DNA of 64,000 nt from an uncultured Pelagibacteraceae bacterium. GTDB lineage: Bacteria > Pseudomonadota > Alphaproteobacteria > Pelagibacterales > Pelagibacteraceae. The notes under the pieces are model-generated. The model saw only the letters and a list, made by a program, of their open reading frames with translations, made no database searches and was not told the DNA's origin. The position numbers were made by a program, and so were the translations under genes. Where the stretch lies: NCBI GenBank assembly GCA_902619495.1, contig CACNEM010000001.1, positions 92,259 to 156,258 on the forward strand. Reading direction: 5' to 3'. This document shows positions 41,683 to 54,658 of the stretch, one piece after another. Numbering within the stretch: position 1 is the stretch's first letter; every line of letters starts with the position of its first letter.

Positions 41683-42300
41683 GTGAAAGAAAATTTAAAA
41701 AAATTAAAGAATTTAATTAACTCCGAGCTTACAGGCAAAGTTCAGAATTCATTTATTAAAGATGACGAGTTAACTATTGAAATAAATGAAAATGATTTGA
41801 TTGAAGTTACTCAATTTTTAAAATCTAATGAAAAATGTAAGTTCAGACAATTAATTGATATTGCAGGAGTTGATTTTCCGGAGAAAGAAAAACGTTTTAA
41901 ACTTATTTACCTTTTTTTATCTCATGAAAATAATTTTAGAATAAAATTATCAATTAACTTTACACCAAAACAACTTATAAATTCTTTAACAAAAATTTTT
42001 CCATCTGCCAACTGGATGGAAAGAGAGGTCTTTGATATGTATGGAATTAAATTCAAAAATCATCCTGATTTAAGAAGAATTTTAACTGATTATGGTTTTA
42101 AAGGTCACCCATTGAGAAAAGACTTTCCATTGACAGGATTTAATGAAGTGAGATACAGCGAGAAGGAAAAAAAAGTAATTTATGAACCAGTAAAGTTAGA
42201 GCAAAATTACAGAAACTTTGATTTTGAGAGCCCATGGGAAGGCACAAACTATATCAAAGAGTTGAAAAAAACAAAAAATAATAATGACAAAAAAAACTAA
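41683..42300 (+). CDS. nuoC: NADH-quinone oxidoreductase subunit C
   Basis: [45 protein letters not shown] start. Confidence 0.96.
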   Translation: MKENLKKLKNLINSELTGKVQNSFIKDDELTIEINENDLIEVTQFLKSNEKCKFRQLIDIAGVDFPEKEKRFKLIYLFLSHENNFRIKLSINFTPKQLINSLTKIFPSANWMEREVFDMYGIKFKNHPDLRRILTDYGFKGHPLRKDFPLTGFNEVRYSEKEKKVIYEPVKLEQNYRNFDFESPWEGTNYIKELKKTKNNNDKKN

Positions 42301-43459
42301 ATCATTGAACCTTAATTTTGGACCTCAGCATCCAGCAGCGCATGGAGTATTGAGACTTATATTAGAATTAGACGGAGAAATTGTAGAAAAAGCTGATCCA
42401 CACATTGGGCTTTTACATAGAGGAACTGAAAAGTTAATTGAGCAAAAAACTTATACTCAAGCCTTACCTTATTTTGATAGGTTAGATTATGTAGCTCCAA
42501 TGAACCAGGAACATGCTTTTGCTTTAGCAGCTGAGAAACTATTAAAAATAGAAGTTCCTATAAGGGCAAAATATATTAGGGTAATTTTTTGTGAAATTGG
42601 AAGAATTTTAAGTCATATTTTGAACGTTACCACCCAAGCTCTTGACGTAGGGGCTTTGACTCCTTCTTTGTGGGGTTTTGAAGAAAGAGAAACTTTAATG
42701 ACTTTTTATGAACGCGCCTCTGGATCAAGATTACATGCTAACTATTTTAGGACTGGTGGAGTTCATCAAGACATACCATTAAAGTTAGTTGAAGATATTG
42801 AAAAATTTTGCAAGTCTTTCCCAAAAATATTAGATGATCTAGAGAGTTTACTCACCGATAATCGTATATTTAAGCAACGAAACGTAGAGATTGGAATAGT
42901 TTCTAAACAAGAAGCTTTGGATCACAGCTTTTCAGGAGTTATGTTGAGAGGTTCTGGAGTGCCTTGGGACTTAAGAAAATCTCAACCATATGAGATATAT
43001 CAAGATTTAGATTTTAAGATTCCAGTAGGAAAAAACGGGGACTGTTATGACCGATATCTTTGTAGAATTGAAGAAATGAGAGAAAGCATTAAAATTATAT
43101 TACAATGTATAGACAAACTTCCTAAAGGACCTGTTAAATCTATAGATGGAAAAATATCTCCTCCAAATAGAGATGATCTTAAACAATCTATGGAAGCTCT
43201 GATACATCATTTTAAATTATTTACAGAGGGTTATAGAGTTCCTGAAGGTGATGTTTATACAGCAGTTGAGGCACCTAAAGGAGAGTTTGGTGTTTATCTA
43301 ATTTCTGATGGGAGCAACAAACCTTATCGATGTAAAATTAGAGCCCCGGGATTTTCGCATTTACAAGCAATGGATTATCTTATTCGTGGGCATATGTTAG
43401 CAGATGTTCCAGCTGTATTAGGATCTTTAGATATAGTATTTGGGGAGGTAGATCGATGA
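42284..43459 (+). CDS. nuoD: NADH-quinone oxidoreductase subunit D
   Basis: [73 protein letters not shown]. Confidence 0.97.
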   Translation: MTKKTKSLNLNFGPQHPAAHGVLRLILELDGEIVEKADPHIGLLHRGTEKLIEQKTYTQALPYFDRLDYVAPMNQEHAFALAAEKLLKIEVPIRAKYIRVIFCEIGRILSHILNVTTQALDVGALTPSLWGFEERETLMTFYERASGSRLHANYFRTGGVHQDIPLKLVEDIEKFCKSFPKILDDLESLLTDNRIFKQRNVEIGIVSKQEALDHSFSGVMLRGSGVPWDLRKSQPYEIYQDLDFKIPVGKNGDCYDRYLCRIEEMRESIKIILQCIDKLPKGPVKSIDGKISPPNRDDLKQSMEALIHHFKLFTEGYRVPEGDVYTAVEAPKGEFGVYLISDGSNKPYRCKIRAPGFSHLQAMDYLIRGHMLADVPAVLGSLDIVFGEVDR

Positions 43460-44061
43460 GTTTGAAAAAAGTTCATGATATCCAACCCAAAGATTTTAAA
43501 TTTTCAAATGAAAATTTAAAAAAAGCTGAGGAAATTTTAAAAAAATATCCTAAAGAAAATAAAAAAAGTGCAGTAATGCCGTTTCTATATTTAGCACAAA
43601 AACAGAATGATAACTGGATACCGTTATCAGCCATGAAGTACATAGCGAAATTTTTATCGATGCCTTATATTTCAGTTTATGAAGTAGCAACATTCTACAC
43701 AATGTATAATTTAGCTCCAGTAGGAAAACATTTTATTCAAGTGTGCACTACAACTCCTTGCCTCATTCGTGGAGCAGATAAAATCGTGAAACTTTGTAAA
43801 GAAAAAATTTCACCTAATGAAAATCAAATCTCTAAAAATGGAAGTTGTTCTTGGATGGAGGTAGAATGTTTAGGTGCATGCGTAAGCGCTCCAATGATAC
43901 AAATAAATGAAAGTTATTATGAAGATCTTGATGAGAAAAGTACTATAGAAATTTTAGACTCGCTTATTAAAGATAAACCTTTAAAACCAGGTTCTTACAG
44001 AGGTCGTAAAAACACTGCTCCTGAAAAAGAATATTCAGCAAATGGAGAAAATTATGCTTAA
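43456..44061 (+). CDS. nuoE: NADH-quinone oxidoreductase subunit E
   Basis: [49 protein letters not shown]. Confidence 0.96.
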   Translation: MSLKKVHDIQPKDFKFSNENLKKAEEILKKYPKENKKSAVMPFLYLAQKQNDNWIPLSAMKYIAKFLSMPYISVYEVATFYTMYNLAPVGKHFIQVCTTTPCLIRGADKIVKLCKEKISPNENQISKNGSCSWMEVECLGACVSAPMIQINESYYEDLDEKSTIEILDSLIKDKPLKPGSYRGRKNTAPEKEYSANGENYA

Positions 44062-45385
44062 ACCTGAAGATAAAATTTTTAAAAATTTGTACAACAACCA
44101 TGGATGGGAAATTAATTCTGCAATTAAAAGGGATGACTGGAAAGATACAAAAGATTTAATTTCTAAGGGAAGAGAATGGATTATTAATGAAATTAAAACT
44201 TCTGAACTAAGGGGAAGAGGTGGGGCCGGTTTTTCAACAGGTCTTAAATGGTCTTTTGCACCAAAGAAAGTCGGTTCAAGACCACATTATTTGGTAATCA
44301 ATGCTGATGAGTCAGAACCTGGGACTTGTAAAGATAGAGATATATTGAGATTTGAACCTCAAAAATTAATTGAAGGTTGTTTGATCGCTGGTTTTGCAGT
44401 AAATGCACACGTCTGTTACGTTTATATTAGAGGCGAATACTTAAATGAGGGTAAAAGACTTCAAGATGCAATTAACCAGGCATATGAAAAAAATTATTTG
44501 GGAAAAAATGCATGCGGTTCAGGTTGGGATTTTGACATTCATATTCATTATGGAGCAGGAGCTTATATTTGCGGTGAAGAAACCGCACTGTTAGAAAGTA
44601 TTGAGGGTAATAAAGGGCAACCAAGACTTAAACCCCCTTTTCCTGCTTTAGTTGGTCTATATGGGTGCCCAACGATAGTTAACAACGTAGAAACAATAGC
44701 AGTAGTTCCAACTATTTTAAGAAGAGGTGGTAAATGGTTTGCTTCTATTGGCAAACCAAAAAACACTGGAACAAAAATATTTTGTATATCCGGTAACGTA
44801 AATTCTCCTTGTAATGTTGAGGAGGAAATGGGAATTCCTTTAAAAGAACTAATTGAAAAACATGCTGGTGGTGTGATCGGTGGTTGGGAAAACCTTCAAG
44901 CTGTTATACCAGGTGGGTCATCAATGCCATTATTACCAAAAAATATTTGTGACACGATCACAATGGATTTTGACTCTTTAATTGAAAATAAAAGTGGATT
45001 AGGTACTGCAGGAATAGTTGTAATTAACAAAGATCAAGACATCGTTGAATGCATGGCCAGAATAGCAAGGTTTTATAAACATGAAAGTTGTGGACAGTGC
45101 ACACCTTGTAGAGAAGGTGTAGGTTGGATGTGGAGAATCCTTGACAGAGTAGTCAAAAGAAAGGCCACGTTTAGTGATATTGATTTATTATCTGATGTAA
45201 CAAAACAAATAGAAGGCCATACAATTTGTGCATTTGGAGAAGGATCTGCTTGGCCTGTTCAAGGATTATTAAGACATTTTAGAAAAGAAATCGAAAGTCG
45301 TTGTAGAGAGGAACCTTTAATTAAAAAAAGAACTAACAACCCTTATCTTGTGGATCAACATCTTTTGGAGAATAAGAATGCCTAA
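44054..45385 (+). CDS. nuoF: NADH-quinone oxidoreductase subunit F
   Basis: [60 protein letters not shown] at 44054 has GGAG upstream (ORF opens at 44042). Confidence 0.96.
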   Translation: MLKPEDKIFKNLYNNHGWEINSAIKRDDWKDTKDLISKGREWIINEIKTSELRGRGGAGFSTGLKWSFAPKKVGSRPHYLVINADESEPGTCKDRDILRFEPQKLIEGCLIAGFAVNAHVCYVYIRGEYLNEGKRLQDAINQAYEKNYLGKNACGSGWDFDIHIHYGAGAYICGEETALLESIEGNKGQPRLKPPFPALVGLYGCPTIVNNVETIAVVPTILRRGGKWFASIGKPKNTGTKIFCISGNVNSPCNVEEEMGIPLKELIEKHAGGVIGGWENLQAVIPGGSSMPLLPKNICDTITMDFDSLIENKSGLGTAGIVVINKDQDIVECMARIARFYKHESCGQCTPCREGVGWMWRILDRVVKRKATFSDIDLLSDVTKQIEGHTICAFGEGSAWPVQGLLRHFRKEIESRCREEPLIKKRTNNPYLVDQHLLENKNA

Positions 45386-47435
45386 AATTTTTATAAATGG
45401 AAAAGAGATAGAATTTGAAAAAGGAATGACAGTCTTACAAGCTTGCGAGCTTGCTGACGTAGAAATACCAAGGTTTTGTTACCACGAGAAGTTATCAATA
45501 GCCGGAAACTGTAGAATGTGTCTAGTTGAGATGGAGAAATCACCAAAACCAATCGCATCTTGCGCAATGCCTGCAGCAGAGGGTATGAGCATAAAAACAA
45601 ACACAGCTTTAGTTGAAAAAGCTAGAAAAGGTGTGATGGAGTTTTTATTAGCTAATCATCCTCTTGATTGTCCGGTTTGTGACCAAGGTGGAGAATGTGA
45701 TTTACAGGACCAGTCTATGTACTACGGAGTAGATAAATCAAGATTTGTGGAAAATAAAAGATTAGTTAAAGAAAAATATATGGGTCCACTAATTAAAACA
45801 CAAATGACTAGATGTATTCATTGCACAAGATGTGTAAGATTTGCAACCGAAGTCGCAGGCGTTCCTGAAATTGGCGCAATCGGTCGCGGGGAAAATATGG
45901 AAATTACAACTTACCTAGAGAAAGCTATGGAGTCAGAACTTTCTGCTAACGTAATTGATCTATGTCCGGTAGGGGCTCTTACTTCAAAACCGTATGCTTT
46001 TGAAGCAAGACCTTGGGAGCTGAAAAAAACAGAAAGTATAGATGTTATGGATGCTGTGGGGTCAAATATAAGAGTAGATACATACAATTGGGAGGTAAAA
46101 AGAGTTTTACCAAGATTAAATAACGACATAAATGAAGAATGGATTTCTGATAAAACAAGATACTCATGTGACGGTTTACTCAAACAGAGATTAGATGTCC
46201 CATACATAAAAAAAGATAATAAACTTCAAAAAACCACTTGGGATGAAGCAATTAAGCTTCTAATAAATAAAATTAAATCAGTATCACCAGATGAAATAGG
46301 TGGTCATATCGGAGATATGATTAATTTAGAAAATGCCTTAGGCTTTAAAAAACTTTTTAAATCTTTAAATATTTCAAATTTAGAATTTAGAGAAAAAAAA
46401 TTTTATATCAACTCATCAGAAAAAAGTAATTATATATTTAATTCTTCTATTAGAGGGATAGAGGAGTCAGATCTAATTCTATTGATTGGGACAAATCCAA
46501 GACATGAAGCAACTATGCTAAACGCAAGAATAAGAAAAACTTTTGTTAAAAAGCATATTCCTATTTACGCGGTTGGGGATCCTGGTGATTTGACATATAA
46601 TTATATTAAAATTGGAAACACTACAGGAGATTTAAAAAAGATTTTAAATAAAAACGGAGAGTTTTCAGAAAAATTACTTTCGTCAAAAAGACCATTAATA
46701 ATCATTGGCGAGTCTGCTCTTGAATTAAAAAGTGGTAAATATATTTTTGAAGAATTTAGGAATTTTTTAATAAAAAATAATTTTATTTCTAAAGAATGGA
46801 ATGCCCTAAATTTTTTACCTCAAAATGCTTCTACTGTTGGGTTAATTGACCTTAAAATTTTATCAAAAACAGATGAAGAAAAGAAATCTTTTTTTGACAA
46901 ATTAAATAACAATCAATTCAAATTATTATATCTTTTAGGTTCGGACAATTTAGATATAAAAAAAAATAATGAATTTATTATATATCAAGGTAGTCATGGT
47001 GATAGAGGCGCTGAAATAGCTGATCTAGTACTACCAAGTGCAGCTTTTACGGAACAAAATGGACTTTATGAAAACTTAGAAGGAAGAGTTCAAGAGTGTA
47101 AAAAAGCCTCTTATCCTATTGGGGAAGCGTTAGAAGACTGGAAGATATTTAACTTAATATTTAAAAAATTAGACAATAATGAAAATTTATTAAACTTTGA
47201 TTTATTAAGAAAAGAAGTTCTAGATTTAATTCCAAATTTTACAAAATTAAATGAATTACCAAGTTTTAAAAAAAATGAAATTAAAGAAGTTACATCCAGC
47301 TTTGTTGATGAAGAAGTAACGATTAAAGAATTAGACTACTTTTATACCAATTCAATTTCAAGAGCATCTAAGACAATGAGTGAATGCCGTCAAATAAAAC
47401 AAAACTCAAAAAAAACAGGTACAGATAACATATGA
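45378..47435 (+). CDS. nuoG: NADH-quinone oxidoreductase subunit G
   Basis: [53 protein letters not shown]; start ATGCCTAAA at 45378. Confidence 0.96.
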   Translation: MPKIFINGKEIEFEKGMTVLQACELADVEIPRFCYHEKLSIAGNCRMCLVEMEKSPKPIASCAMPAAEGMSIKTNTALVEKARKGVMEFLLANHPLDCPVCDQGGECDLQDQSMYYGVDKSRFVENKRLVKEKYMGPLIKTQMTRCIHCTRCVRFATEVAGVPEIGAIGRGENMEITTYLEKAMESELSANVIDLCPVGALTSKPYAFEARPWELKKTESIDVMDAVGSNIRVDTYNWEVKRVLPRLNNDINEEWISDKTRYSCDGLLKQRLDVPYIKKDNKLQKTTWDEAIKLLINKIKSVSPDEIGGHIGDMINLENALGFKKLFKSLNISNLEFREKKFYINSSEKSNYIFNSSIRGIEESDLILLIGTNPRHEATMLNARIRKTFVKKHIPIYAVGDPGDLTYNYIKIGNTTGDLKKILNKNGEFSEKLLSSKRPLIIIGESALELKSGKYIFEEFRNFLIKNNFISKEWNALNFLPQNASTVGLIDLKILSKTDEEKKSFFDKLNNNQFKLLYLLGSDNLDIKKNNEFIIYQGSHGDRGAEIADLVLPSAAFTEQNGLYENLEGRVQECKKASYPIGEALEDWKIFNLIFKKLDNNENLLNFDLLRKEVLDLIPNFTKLNELPSFKKNEIKEVTSSFVDEEVTIKELDYFYTNSISRASKTMSECRQIKQNSKKTGTDNI

Positions 47436-48439
47436 TTGAGTATTTACAAATTTTAGGACAAGAAATTTATAAGATTATTTTTTTACTTGTACCAATTTTA
47501 GTATCGGTTGCTATGATTGTTTGGCTAGATAGAAGAGTTTGGGGATTAGTACAAAAAAGGAGAGGACCTAATGTTGTTGGGCCTTTTGGACTTTTTCAAA
47601 CTCTAGCTGATGCTTTAAAATATATTTTTAAAGAAATAATAATACCTGCTAGTGCAAATAAAGCAGTATTTATTCTTGCACCAATTGTTACAATGACTCT
47701 AGCTTTAATTGCATGGGCAGTAATACCTCTAAGTGAAGAATTAGTTTTATCTGATATCAATATTGGAGTTTTATACTTATTTGCAGTTTCTTCTTTAGGT
47801 GTCTATGGAATAATAATGGGAGGATGGGCCTCTAACTCAAAATATCCTTTTTTAGGAGCAATTAGATCGGCTGCTCAAATGGTTTCATATGAGGTATCGA
47901 TTGGGATAATTATAATTAATGTTCTTTTATGTGTTGGATCTTTAAACTTAAACGATATTGTTATTGCACAAAAGGAATTATGGTATGTAATACCACTTTT
48001 TCCAATGTTTGTAATTTTTTTCATTTCTTCACTTGCAGAAACGAATAGACCGCCTTTTGATTTACCTGAAGCAGAAGCCGAGCTTGTTGCAGGCTATCAA
48101 ACAGAATATTCAGGAATGATGTATGCAATGTTTTGGCTTGGTGAGTATGCAAATATTCTTTTAATGTGTGCATTAGGCTCAATACTTTTTCTTGGAGGTT
48201 GGTTACCAATAATGGATATTTATCCGCTTAATTTAATTCCTGCTCCAGTTTGGATGTTATTAAAAATTTTATTCTTATTCCTGCTCTTTGCTCTAATAAA
48301 AGCAATAGTTCCAAGATACAGATACGATCAACTCATGAGATTAGGGTGGAAAATTTTTTTACCGTTTTCATTAATTTATTTAGTTTTAACATCGAGCTTC
48401 TTATTTTATTTTGATAAATTACCTAAGGTGAATTTATAA
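47432..48439 (+). CDS. nuoH: NADH-quinone oxidoreductase subunit H
   Basis: [60 protein letters not shown]. Confidence 0.97.
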   Translation: MIEYLQILGQEIYKIIFLLVPILVSVAMIVWLDRRVWGLVQKRRGPNVVGPFGLFQTLADALKYIFKEIIIPASANKAVFILAPIVTMTLALIAWAVIPLSEELVLSDINIGVLYLFAVSSLGVYGIIMGGWASNSKYPFLGAIRSAAQMVSYEVSIGIIIINVLLCVGSLNLNDIVIAQKELWYVIPLFPMFVIFFISSLAETNRPPFDLPEAEAELVAGYQTEYSGMMYAMFWLGEYANILLMCALGSILFLGGWLPIMDIYPLNLIPAPVWMLLKILFLFLLFALIKAIVPRYRYDQLMRLGWKIFLPFSLIYLVLTSSFLFYFDKLPKVNL

Positions 48440-48924
48440 TGAACTTTGTTAGACTTTTTAAAACAGTTTTTCTAGTTGAGTTTATTTCTGGATTATATTT
48501 AGCTATAAAGGAACTATTTAGAAAATCAAAAACTATAAACTATCCTTTTGAAAAAGGTCCAATTAGTCCACGAATGAGAGGGGAGCATGCACTTAGACGA
48601 TATCCGAACGGAGAAGAAAGATGTATAGCTTGTAAGCTGTGTGAAGCAGTTTGCCCGGCACAAGCGATAACTATTGAGTCTACAGAGAGGGCTGATGGAA
48701 GTAGAAAAACAACAAGGTACGATATTGATATGCTAAAGTGTATATATTGTGGTTTATGTCAAGAATCATGTCCTGTTGATGCAATTGTACAAGGACCAAA
48801 TTTTGAATTTGCCACAGAAACTCGCGAGGAACTTTACTACAACAAAGAGAAACTTTTAGATAATGGTGATAGGTGGGAGTCAGTTCTAGCAAAAAATATA
48901 AAGCTAGATAAACCTTATAGGTAA
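48439..48924 (+). CDS. nuoI: NADH-quinone oxidoreductase subunit I
   Basis: Two 4Fe-4S motifs: [32 protein letters not shown]. Confidence 0.97.
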   Translation: MNFVRLFKTVFLVEFISGLYLAIKELFRKSKTINYPFEKGPISPRMRGEHALRRYPNGEERCIACKLCEAVCPAQAITIESTERADGSRKTTRYDIDMLKCIYCGLCQESCPVDAIVQGPNFEFATETREELYYNKEKLLDNGDRWESVLAKNIKLDKPYR

Positions 48925-49551
48925 ATGATAGTTCATTCAATTTTTTTTTATTTTTTTTCGATTATAGCAATTTTTTCTTCTTTGATGGTAATTACATCAA
49001 GAAGCACTATTAACTCAGTTTTTTTCCTTATATTAGATTTCATTTCAGTTGGTTGTTTATTTATTATGGTAGGAGCTGAATTTTTAGGGATGATACTTTT
49101 GATTGTTTATGTTGGAGCAGTAGCAGTTTTATTTTTATTTGTGGTAATGATGCTTAATGTTGCAGAGCAAAAACAGTCCTGGTTCATCGGTAAAAAATCA
49201 ACTCATATTCCAACTGGATTAATTGTAAGTGTTTTAATTTTATTAGAGCTTTTAGTTGTAGTAGGTGGATGGAAATATAAAGAGGATGTAATGTCCAGTA
49301 GCACGCTGGTTTTATCGGACATTACAAATACACATCAAATAGGTCTAGTGATGTATACTGATTATATTTTATATTTTCAACTAGCAGGAATAGTTCTACT
49401 TCTTGCTATGATTGGAGCAATTCTTCTTACATTTAGAGAAAGGGTTGGAGTAAAGAAACAAAGTTATTTAAATCAAATTTCTAGAAACCCCTCAACTGCA
49501 GTTGAATTAAAAGATGTAAAGTTTAATCAGGGAGTCAAAATTGATGATTGA
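48925..49551 (+). CDS. nuoJ: NADH-quinone oxidoreductase subunit J
   Basis: [29 protein letters not shown]; operon position. Confidence 0.95.
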   Translation: MIVHSIFFYFFSIIAIFSSLMVITSRSTINSVFFLILDFISVGCLFIMVGAEFLGMILLIVYVGAVAVLFLFVVMMLNVAEQKQSWFIGKKSTHIPTGLIVSVLILLELLVVVGGWKYKEDVMSSSTLVLSDITNTHQIGLVMYTDYILYFQLAGIVLLLAMIGAILLTFRERVGVKKQSYLNQISRNPSTAVELKDVKFNQGVKIDD

Positions 49552-49855
49552 AATTGGTTTAGGTCATTATTTATCATTAGGAGCTATAATTTTCTTCTTG
49601 GGAGTAATTGGGATTTTTTTAAACAGAAAAAATGTGATTGTTATTTTAATGTCTATAGAGCTTATTCTTTTAGCAGTTAATATAAATTTAATTTCCTTTT
49701 CTATTTTTTCTGGCGACATTGTTGGTCAAATTTTTACAATGTTAATTTTAACTGTTGCTGCAGCGGAAGCAGCAATAGGTTTAGCAATTATTGTTGTCTA
49801 TTACAGAAATAGAGGGTCTATCAGAGTTGAAGATATTCATGGAATGAAAGGCTAA
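49541..49855 (+). CDS. nuoK: NADH-quinone oxidoreductase subunit K
   Basis: [50 protein letters not shown]. Confidence 0.96.
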   Translation: MMIEIGLGHYLSLGAIIFFLGVIGIFLNRKNVIVILMSIELILLAVNINLISFSIFSGDIVGQIFTMLILTVAAAEAAIGLAIIVVYYRNRGSIRVEDIHGMKG

Positions 49856-51763
49856 ATGGCATACGCAATATTATTTTTACCATTAATTGGATCAATACTA
49901 GGATATTTAGGTAAATCAACAATAAAATATTTTTCAGAAATCCTTACAAGTTTTTTTGTAAGCATCTCAGCCGTTTTATCAATTTTTGTTTTCTGGAATG
50001 GTATTCAAAATAATATTTATGGAAATTATAAAATTTTTGAATGGATCACTTCTGGAGGATTTTCAGCTAATTGGTCTATAAATATTGATCCGTTGAGCTC
50101 TGTCATGCTGGTAGTGATAACATTTGTATCTGCTTTAGTGCATATTTATTCTATTGGATATATGAGCCATGATCCTCACAAACCTAGATTTATGTCTTAC
50201 TTATCACTATTTACTTTTTCTATGTTGGCTTTAGTAGTTTCTGACAATTTTTTACAATTATTTTTTGGGTGGGAAGGGGTCGGTTTATGTTCATATTTAT
50301 TAATAGGTTTCTGGTATAAAAAAGAAACAGCTAATAATGCAGCTATTAAAGCTTTTATAGTAAATAGAATTGGTGATTTTGGTTTAGCTATTGCAATATT
50401 TTTAATCTTTTTCTTTTTTGGTACAATTAATTTTGAAGAGGCTTTTGAGGCGTCTGCACAATTTTATGAAAAAAAATTAGTTTTTTTTGGATTTGAGTTA
50501 AACTTAATTACATTAATTTGTATTTTCCTATTTATTGGTGCTATGGGAAAATCGGCACAATTTTTACTTCACACTTGGCTTCCTGATGCAATGGAGGGAC
50601 CTACACCAGTTTCAGCTTTAATTCATGCCGCAACAATGGTTACTGCAGGTGTTTTTCTAGTAGTGAGATGTTCACCTATGTTTGAGTATTCCCAAGTTGC
50701 TTTGAATTTAGTTGCTATTGTTGGAATGATAACAGCAATTTTCGCAGCATCAGTTGCATTAGTTCAAAATGATATAAAAAAAATAGTTGCCTACTCAACT
50801 TGTAGTCAGCTTGGCTATATGTTTTTTGCAGCAGGTATTGGTGCATATCATGTTGCAATGTTTCATTTGTTTACTCACGCTTTTTTTAAAGCACTATTAT
50901 TTTTAGGGGCTGGTTCTGTAATTCATGCATTTAAAGATGAGCAGGATATTAGAAATATGGGCGGAGTTAGAAAAAAACTTCCTTATACTTATATTTATAT
51001 GTTATTGGGAACTTTAGCTTTAACTGGATTCCCTTTTCTTTCTGGTTTTTACTCAAAAGATGCAATTATTGAGTTTGCGTATTTAAGAAATTCATCTTTA
51101 GGAAATTATGTAGCATCAATCGGTATTCTCACAGCATTTTTAACTTCTATTTATTCATGGAGATTGTTCTTTAAAACTTTTCATGGACCTTATAATAACA
51201 AAAAAATTCCAATTAATGAAACTCATGAGTCCCCACTAGTTATGTTGATCCCTTTGGTATTTTTAGGCTTAGGGGCGATATTTTCTGGATACATTTTTAA
51301 AGGTATTTTTATAGGGCATCACAGCAATGAATTTTGGCAAGAATCGGTCTTTTTTTTAAATGAAATAAAACATGATGTAATTCCGTTATGGTTTTTATTA
51401 ATCACCCCGATATTAGTTTTAGTAGCAATTCCTATCTCATTTTATTTATATATTTTAAATCCAAAAGTTTTAGAGGATTTTAAAAATACAAATATGCCAT
51501 TATATAACTTCTTATTAAACAAATGGTATATTGATGAATTTTATGAAAAGGTTTTTGTAAGTCCTGTAAAAAAAATTGGTTCTTTTTTTTGGAAAAAAGG
51601 GGATATAGGTATAATAGATAAGTTTGGACCTGATGGTATTTCAAAATTAGTTAAGATAATTTCTAATAAAACTGGTCGTCTTCAAACAGGGTTCATTTAT
51701 GATTATGCTTTTGTGATGCTTTTAGGCTTATCAATTTTACTAACTTATTTGATTTTAAAATAA
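49856..51763 (+). CDS. nuoL: NADH-quinone oxidoreductase subunit L
   Basis: FGWEGVGLCSYLLIGFWY, LHTWLPDAMEGPTPVSALIHAATMVTAGVFLV. Confidence 0.97.
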   Translation: MAYAILFLPLIGSILGYLGKSTIKYFSEILTSFFVSISAVLSIFVFWNGIQNNIYGNYKIFEWITSGGFSANWSINIDPLSSVMLVVITFVSALVHIYSIGYMSHDPHKPRFMSYLSLFTFSMLALVVSDNFLQLFFGWEGVGLCSYLLIGFWYKKETANNAAIKAFIVNRIGDFGLAIAIFLIFFFFGTINFEEAFEASAQFYEKKLVFFGFELNLITLICIFLFIGAMGKSAQFLLHTWLPDAMEGPTPVSALIHAATMVTAGVFLVVRCSPMFEYSQVALNLVAIVGMITAIFAASVALVQNDIKKIVAYSTCSQLGYMFFAAGIGAYHVAMFHLFTHAFFKALLFLGAGSVIHAFKDEQDIRNMGGVRKKLPYTYIYMLLGTLALTGFPFLSGFYSKDAIIEFAYLRNSSLGNYVASIGILTAFLTSIYSWRLFFKTFHGPYNNKKIPINETHESPLVMLIPLVFLGLGAIFSGYIFKGIFIGHHSNEFWQESVFFLNEIKHDVIPLWFLLITPILVLVAIPISFYLYILNPKVLEDFKNTNMPLYNFLLNKWYIDEFYEKVFVSPVKKIGSFFWKKGDIGIIDKFGPDGISKLVKIISNKTGRLQTGFIYDYAFVMLLGLSILLTYLILK

Positions 51764-51764
51764 A

Positions 51765-53243
51765 ATGAACTTTCCAATATTATCAACACTGATATTTTTA
51801 CCTTTAATCAGCTCCTTTTTTATTTTGTTATCAAAAGATAAAACAAATAACAGTAGTTCAATATATATTTCTTTATTTAGTAGTATTGCCACTTTCTTTC
51901 TCTCACTATTTTTATGGTATTCTTTGGATGTAAACTCATCTGAATTTCAATTTGTGGAAGAAAAATCCTGGATAAATAATTTTATAAAATTTAAATTAGG
52001 AATAGATGGTATATCAATACTTTTCATAGTTTTAACAACTTTTATCACTCCGATTTGTATAATTTCTTGTGTGAATAGCGTTAAAGTTAGAGTTAAAGAA
52101 TTTTTAATAGCTATTTTAATATTAGAAACATTCATGATCGGCGTATTTTGTTCACTTGATCTTGTAATATTTTATTTATTTTTTGAAGCAGGTTTAATAC
52201 CAATGTTTTTAATTATCGGAGTTTGGGGTGGTCCAAGAAGAGTTTACTCTGCTTTTAAATTTTTTCTATTTACTTTACTTGGCTCAGTACTAATGCTTGT
52301 AGCTATTATTGTTATTTATTGGTTGACAGGTACGACAGATATTACTCAAATATATGAGATTAAAATTCCTAAAGAGTATCAGAATATATTATGGCTAGCT
52401 TTTTTAAGTTCTTTTGCAGTGAAAATGCCTATGTGGCCGGTTCATACTTGGTTACCAGATGCTCACGTTGAAGCTCCTACAGCTGGTTCTGTAATACTTG
52501 CTGCTATTTTATTAAAAATGGCTGGATATGGTTTTTTAAGATTCTCAATACCTATGTTTCCTTTAGCTTCAGAATATTTTACACCATTAATATTTACTTT
52601 AAGTATAATCGCTATTATTTACACATCCTTAGTCGCATTAATGCAAGACGACATGAAAAAATTGATTGCTTATTCTTCTGTTGCTCATATGGGTTATGTC
52701 ACATTGGGAATTTTTACACTCACTAAACAAGGTATAGAGGGAAGCATATACCAAATGATCAGTCACGGATTAATATCTGCAGCATTATTCTTATGTGTTG
52801 GAGTAGTCTATGATAGGTTACATTCCAGAATGATTAGTACTTATGGAGGGCTAGTGAATTATATTCCAAAGTACTCTTTTTTATTTTTAATATTTGCTTT
52901 AGCTGCACTTGGTTTACCAGGAACTTCAGGCTTTCTAGGTGAGTTTCTTGTTCTGGCTGGCGCGTTCCAAAAAAGTTATCTAGCAGCTATGTTAGCAACA
53001 TTTGGTGTAGTTCTAGGAGCCGCTTATATGCTTTGGCTTACAAAAAGAGTTATTTTTGGTTCTACAAATAATTCTGAGATTAAAAATTTAGATGACATTA
53101 ACAAATATGAAATAGTGATGTTAGTAACCTTAGCATTTCTAATTATTTTTTTTGGGTTTTACCCACTTCCTCTAATGGAAACTTTTAACGTATCAGTTAA
53201 TAGTTTGATAGATAACTATGAAACAGCGCTCATTTTAAAATAA
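51765..53243 (+). CDS. nuoM: NADH-quinone oxidoreductase subunit M
   Basis: YLFFEAGLIPMFLIIGVWGGPRRVYSAFKFF, VHTWLPDAHVEAPTAGSVILAAILLK. Confidence 0.97.
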   Translation: MNFPILSTLIFLPLISSFFILLSKDKTNNSSSIYISLFSSIATFFLSLFLWYSLDVNSSEFQFVEEKSWINNFIKFKLGIDGISILFIVLTTFITPICIISCVNSVKVRVKEFLIAILILETFMIGVFCSLDLVIFYLFFEAGLIPMFLIIGVWGGPRRVYSAFKFFLFTLLGSVLMLVAIIVIYWLTGTTDITQIYEIKIPKEYQNILWLAFLSSFAVKMPMWPVHTWLPDAHVEAPTAGSVILAAILLKMAGYGFLRFSIPMFPLASEYFTPLIFTLSIIAIIYTSLVALMQDDMKKLIAYSSVAHMGYVTLGIFTLTKQGIEGSIYQMISHGLISAALFLCVGVVYDRLHSRMISTYGGLVNYIPKYSFLFLIFALAALGLPGTSGFLGEFLVLAGAFQKSYLAAMLATFGVVLGAAYMLWLTKRVIFGSTNNSEIKNLDDINKYEIVMLVTLAFLIIFFGFYPLPLMETFNVSVNSLIDNYETALILK

Positions 53244-53245
53244 GT

Positions 53246-54658
53246 ATGATAGATAACTTAAATATAATGTTACCTGAGATTTTTTTATCTTTATCTATTT
53301 TTTCTATTTTGATGATTGGTGTTTTTACCAAAAATAGTTTTAATTTAATATTTAATCTTACATCATTAATTATTTTAGTTACTATTTCAATTATTTTATC
53401 AAGTCCAAATAATCAAGAAAAAATATTTCTTGATAGCTTTACGAGAGATGCCTTTTCAAATTATTTCAAAATTTTAATACTATTGTCTTCTTTGTTTGTT
53501 CTTAATTCATCTAAGAATTTTATCATAGATAATAAATTAGATAAGTTTGAGTATCCTATAATCATCTTGCTGTCTATTTTAGGAATGTTTTTCATGGTAA
53601 GCTCGAATGATTTAATTCTCTTTTACTTAGGATTAGAACTTCAGTCTTTATCGCTTTATATTCTTGCGTCGATTGACCGAGATAATATAAGATCAACGGA
53701 GTCGGGAATAAAGTACTTTGTTTTAAGTGCTTTATCCTCAGGTTTATTATTATATGGATGTTCATTGCTTTATGGATTTACAGGTTCTACTAATTTTGAA
53801 TTAATTGCTACTCAACTTAATAAAGAAAATGCAGGTGCAGTTTTTGCAATGGTATTTATATTAGTTGGTCTTGCTTTTAAAGTTTCTGCAGTTCCTTTTC
53901 ATATGTGGACCCCTGACGTCTATGAGGGAGCACCAACATCTATAACAAGTTACTTCGCAGTTGTTCCTAAAGTTGCTGGTTTAGCATTATTAATTAAATT
54001 TATGTTTATTCCTTTTTCAAATATTTTATTAGAATGGCAAACAATTATAATATTTATATCTATCGCATCTATGATTTTAGGAGCTGTTGCAGCAATGATC
54101 CAAAAAAATTTTAAAAGGCTTCTTGCTTATAGCTCTATAGGCCATATTGGCTACGCTCTAGCAGGAGTTGCTACAGGTGCAATTTCAGGTTATCAAAGTG
54201 CAGTAGTTTATATATCAATTTACGTCGTTATGAATATAGGAGCATTTTCGTGCTTATATCTATTAAAGAAAGATGGACAGTATAAAGAAAACATATCTGA
54301 TTTATCTGGTATTTCTAAAAAACATCCTCTTTTAGCAATTTCATTATTAATAATTTTATTCTCTTTAGCTGGAGTCCCACCACTGGGGGGTTTTTTTGCA
54401 AAATTTTACGTTTTTGTTGCTGTGTTAGAAAAAGAAATGTATGCACTAGCAATTATTGGATTATTAACAACAGTTATGTCAGCATTTTATTATTTAAAAA
54501 TTATTAAAACTATTTATTTTGATGACGCCATTATCACTTTTGAAACAAAAAACAGGACTGCTCAAGTATCGATATTTGCTTGTTGTACAATTTTAATAAC
54601 GTTTTTTTTATACCCTTCTTTTTTGAATAATATGGTTAATATATTATTCGTTAGTTAA
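53246..54658 (+). CDS. nuoN: NADH-quinone oxidoreductase subunit N
   Basis: FYLGLELQSLSLYILAS, VPFHMWTPDVYEGAPTSITSYFAVVPK. Confidence 0.97.
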   Translation: MIDNLNIMLPEIFLSLSIFSILMIGVFTKNSFNLIFNLTSLIILVTISIILSSPNNQEKIFLDSFTRDAFSNYFKILILLSSLFVLNSSKNFIIDNKLDKFEYPIIILLSILGMFFMVSSNDLILFYLGLELQSLSLYILASIDRDNIRSTESGIKYFVLSALSSGLLLYGCSLLYGFTGSTNFELIATQLNKENAGAVFAMVFILVGLAFKVSAVPFHMWTPDVYEGAPTSITSYFAVVPKVAGLALLIKFMFIPFSNILLEWQTIIIFISIASMILGAVAAMIQKNFKRLLAYSSIGHIGYALAGVATGAISGYQSAVVYISIYVVMNIGAFSCLYLLKKDGQYKENISDLSGISKKHPLLAISLLIILFSLAGVPPLGGFFAKFYVFVAVLEKEMYALAIIGLLTTVMSAFYYLKIIKTIYFDDAIITFETKNRTAQVSIFACCTILITFFLYPSFLNNMVNILFVS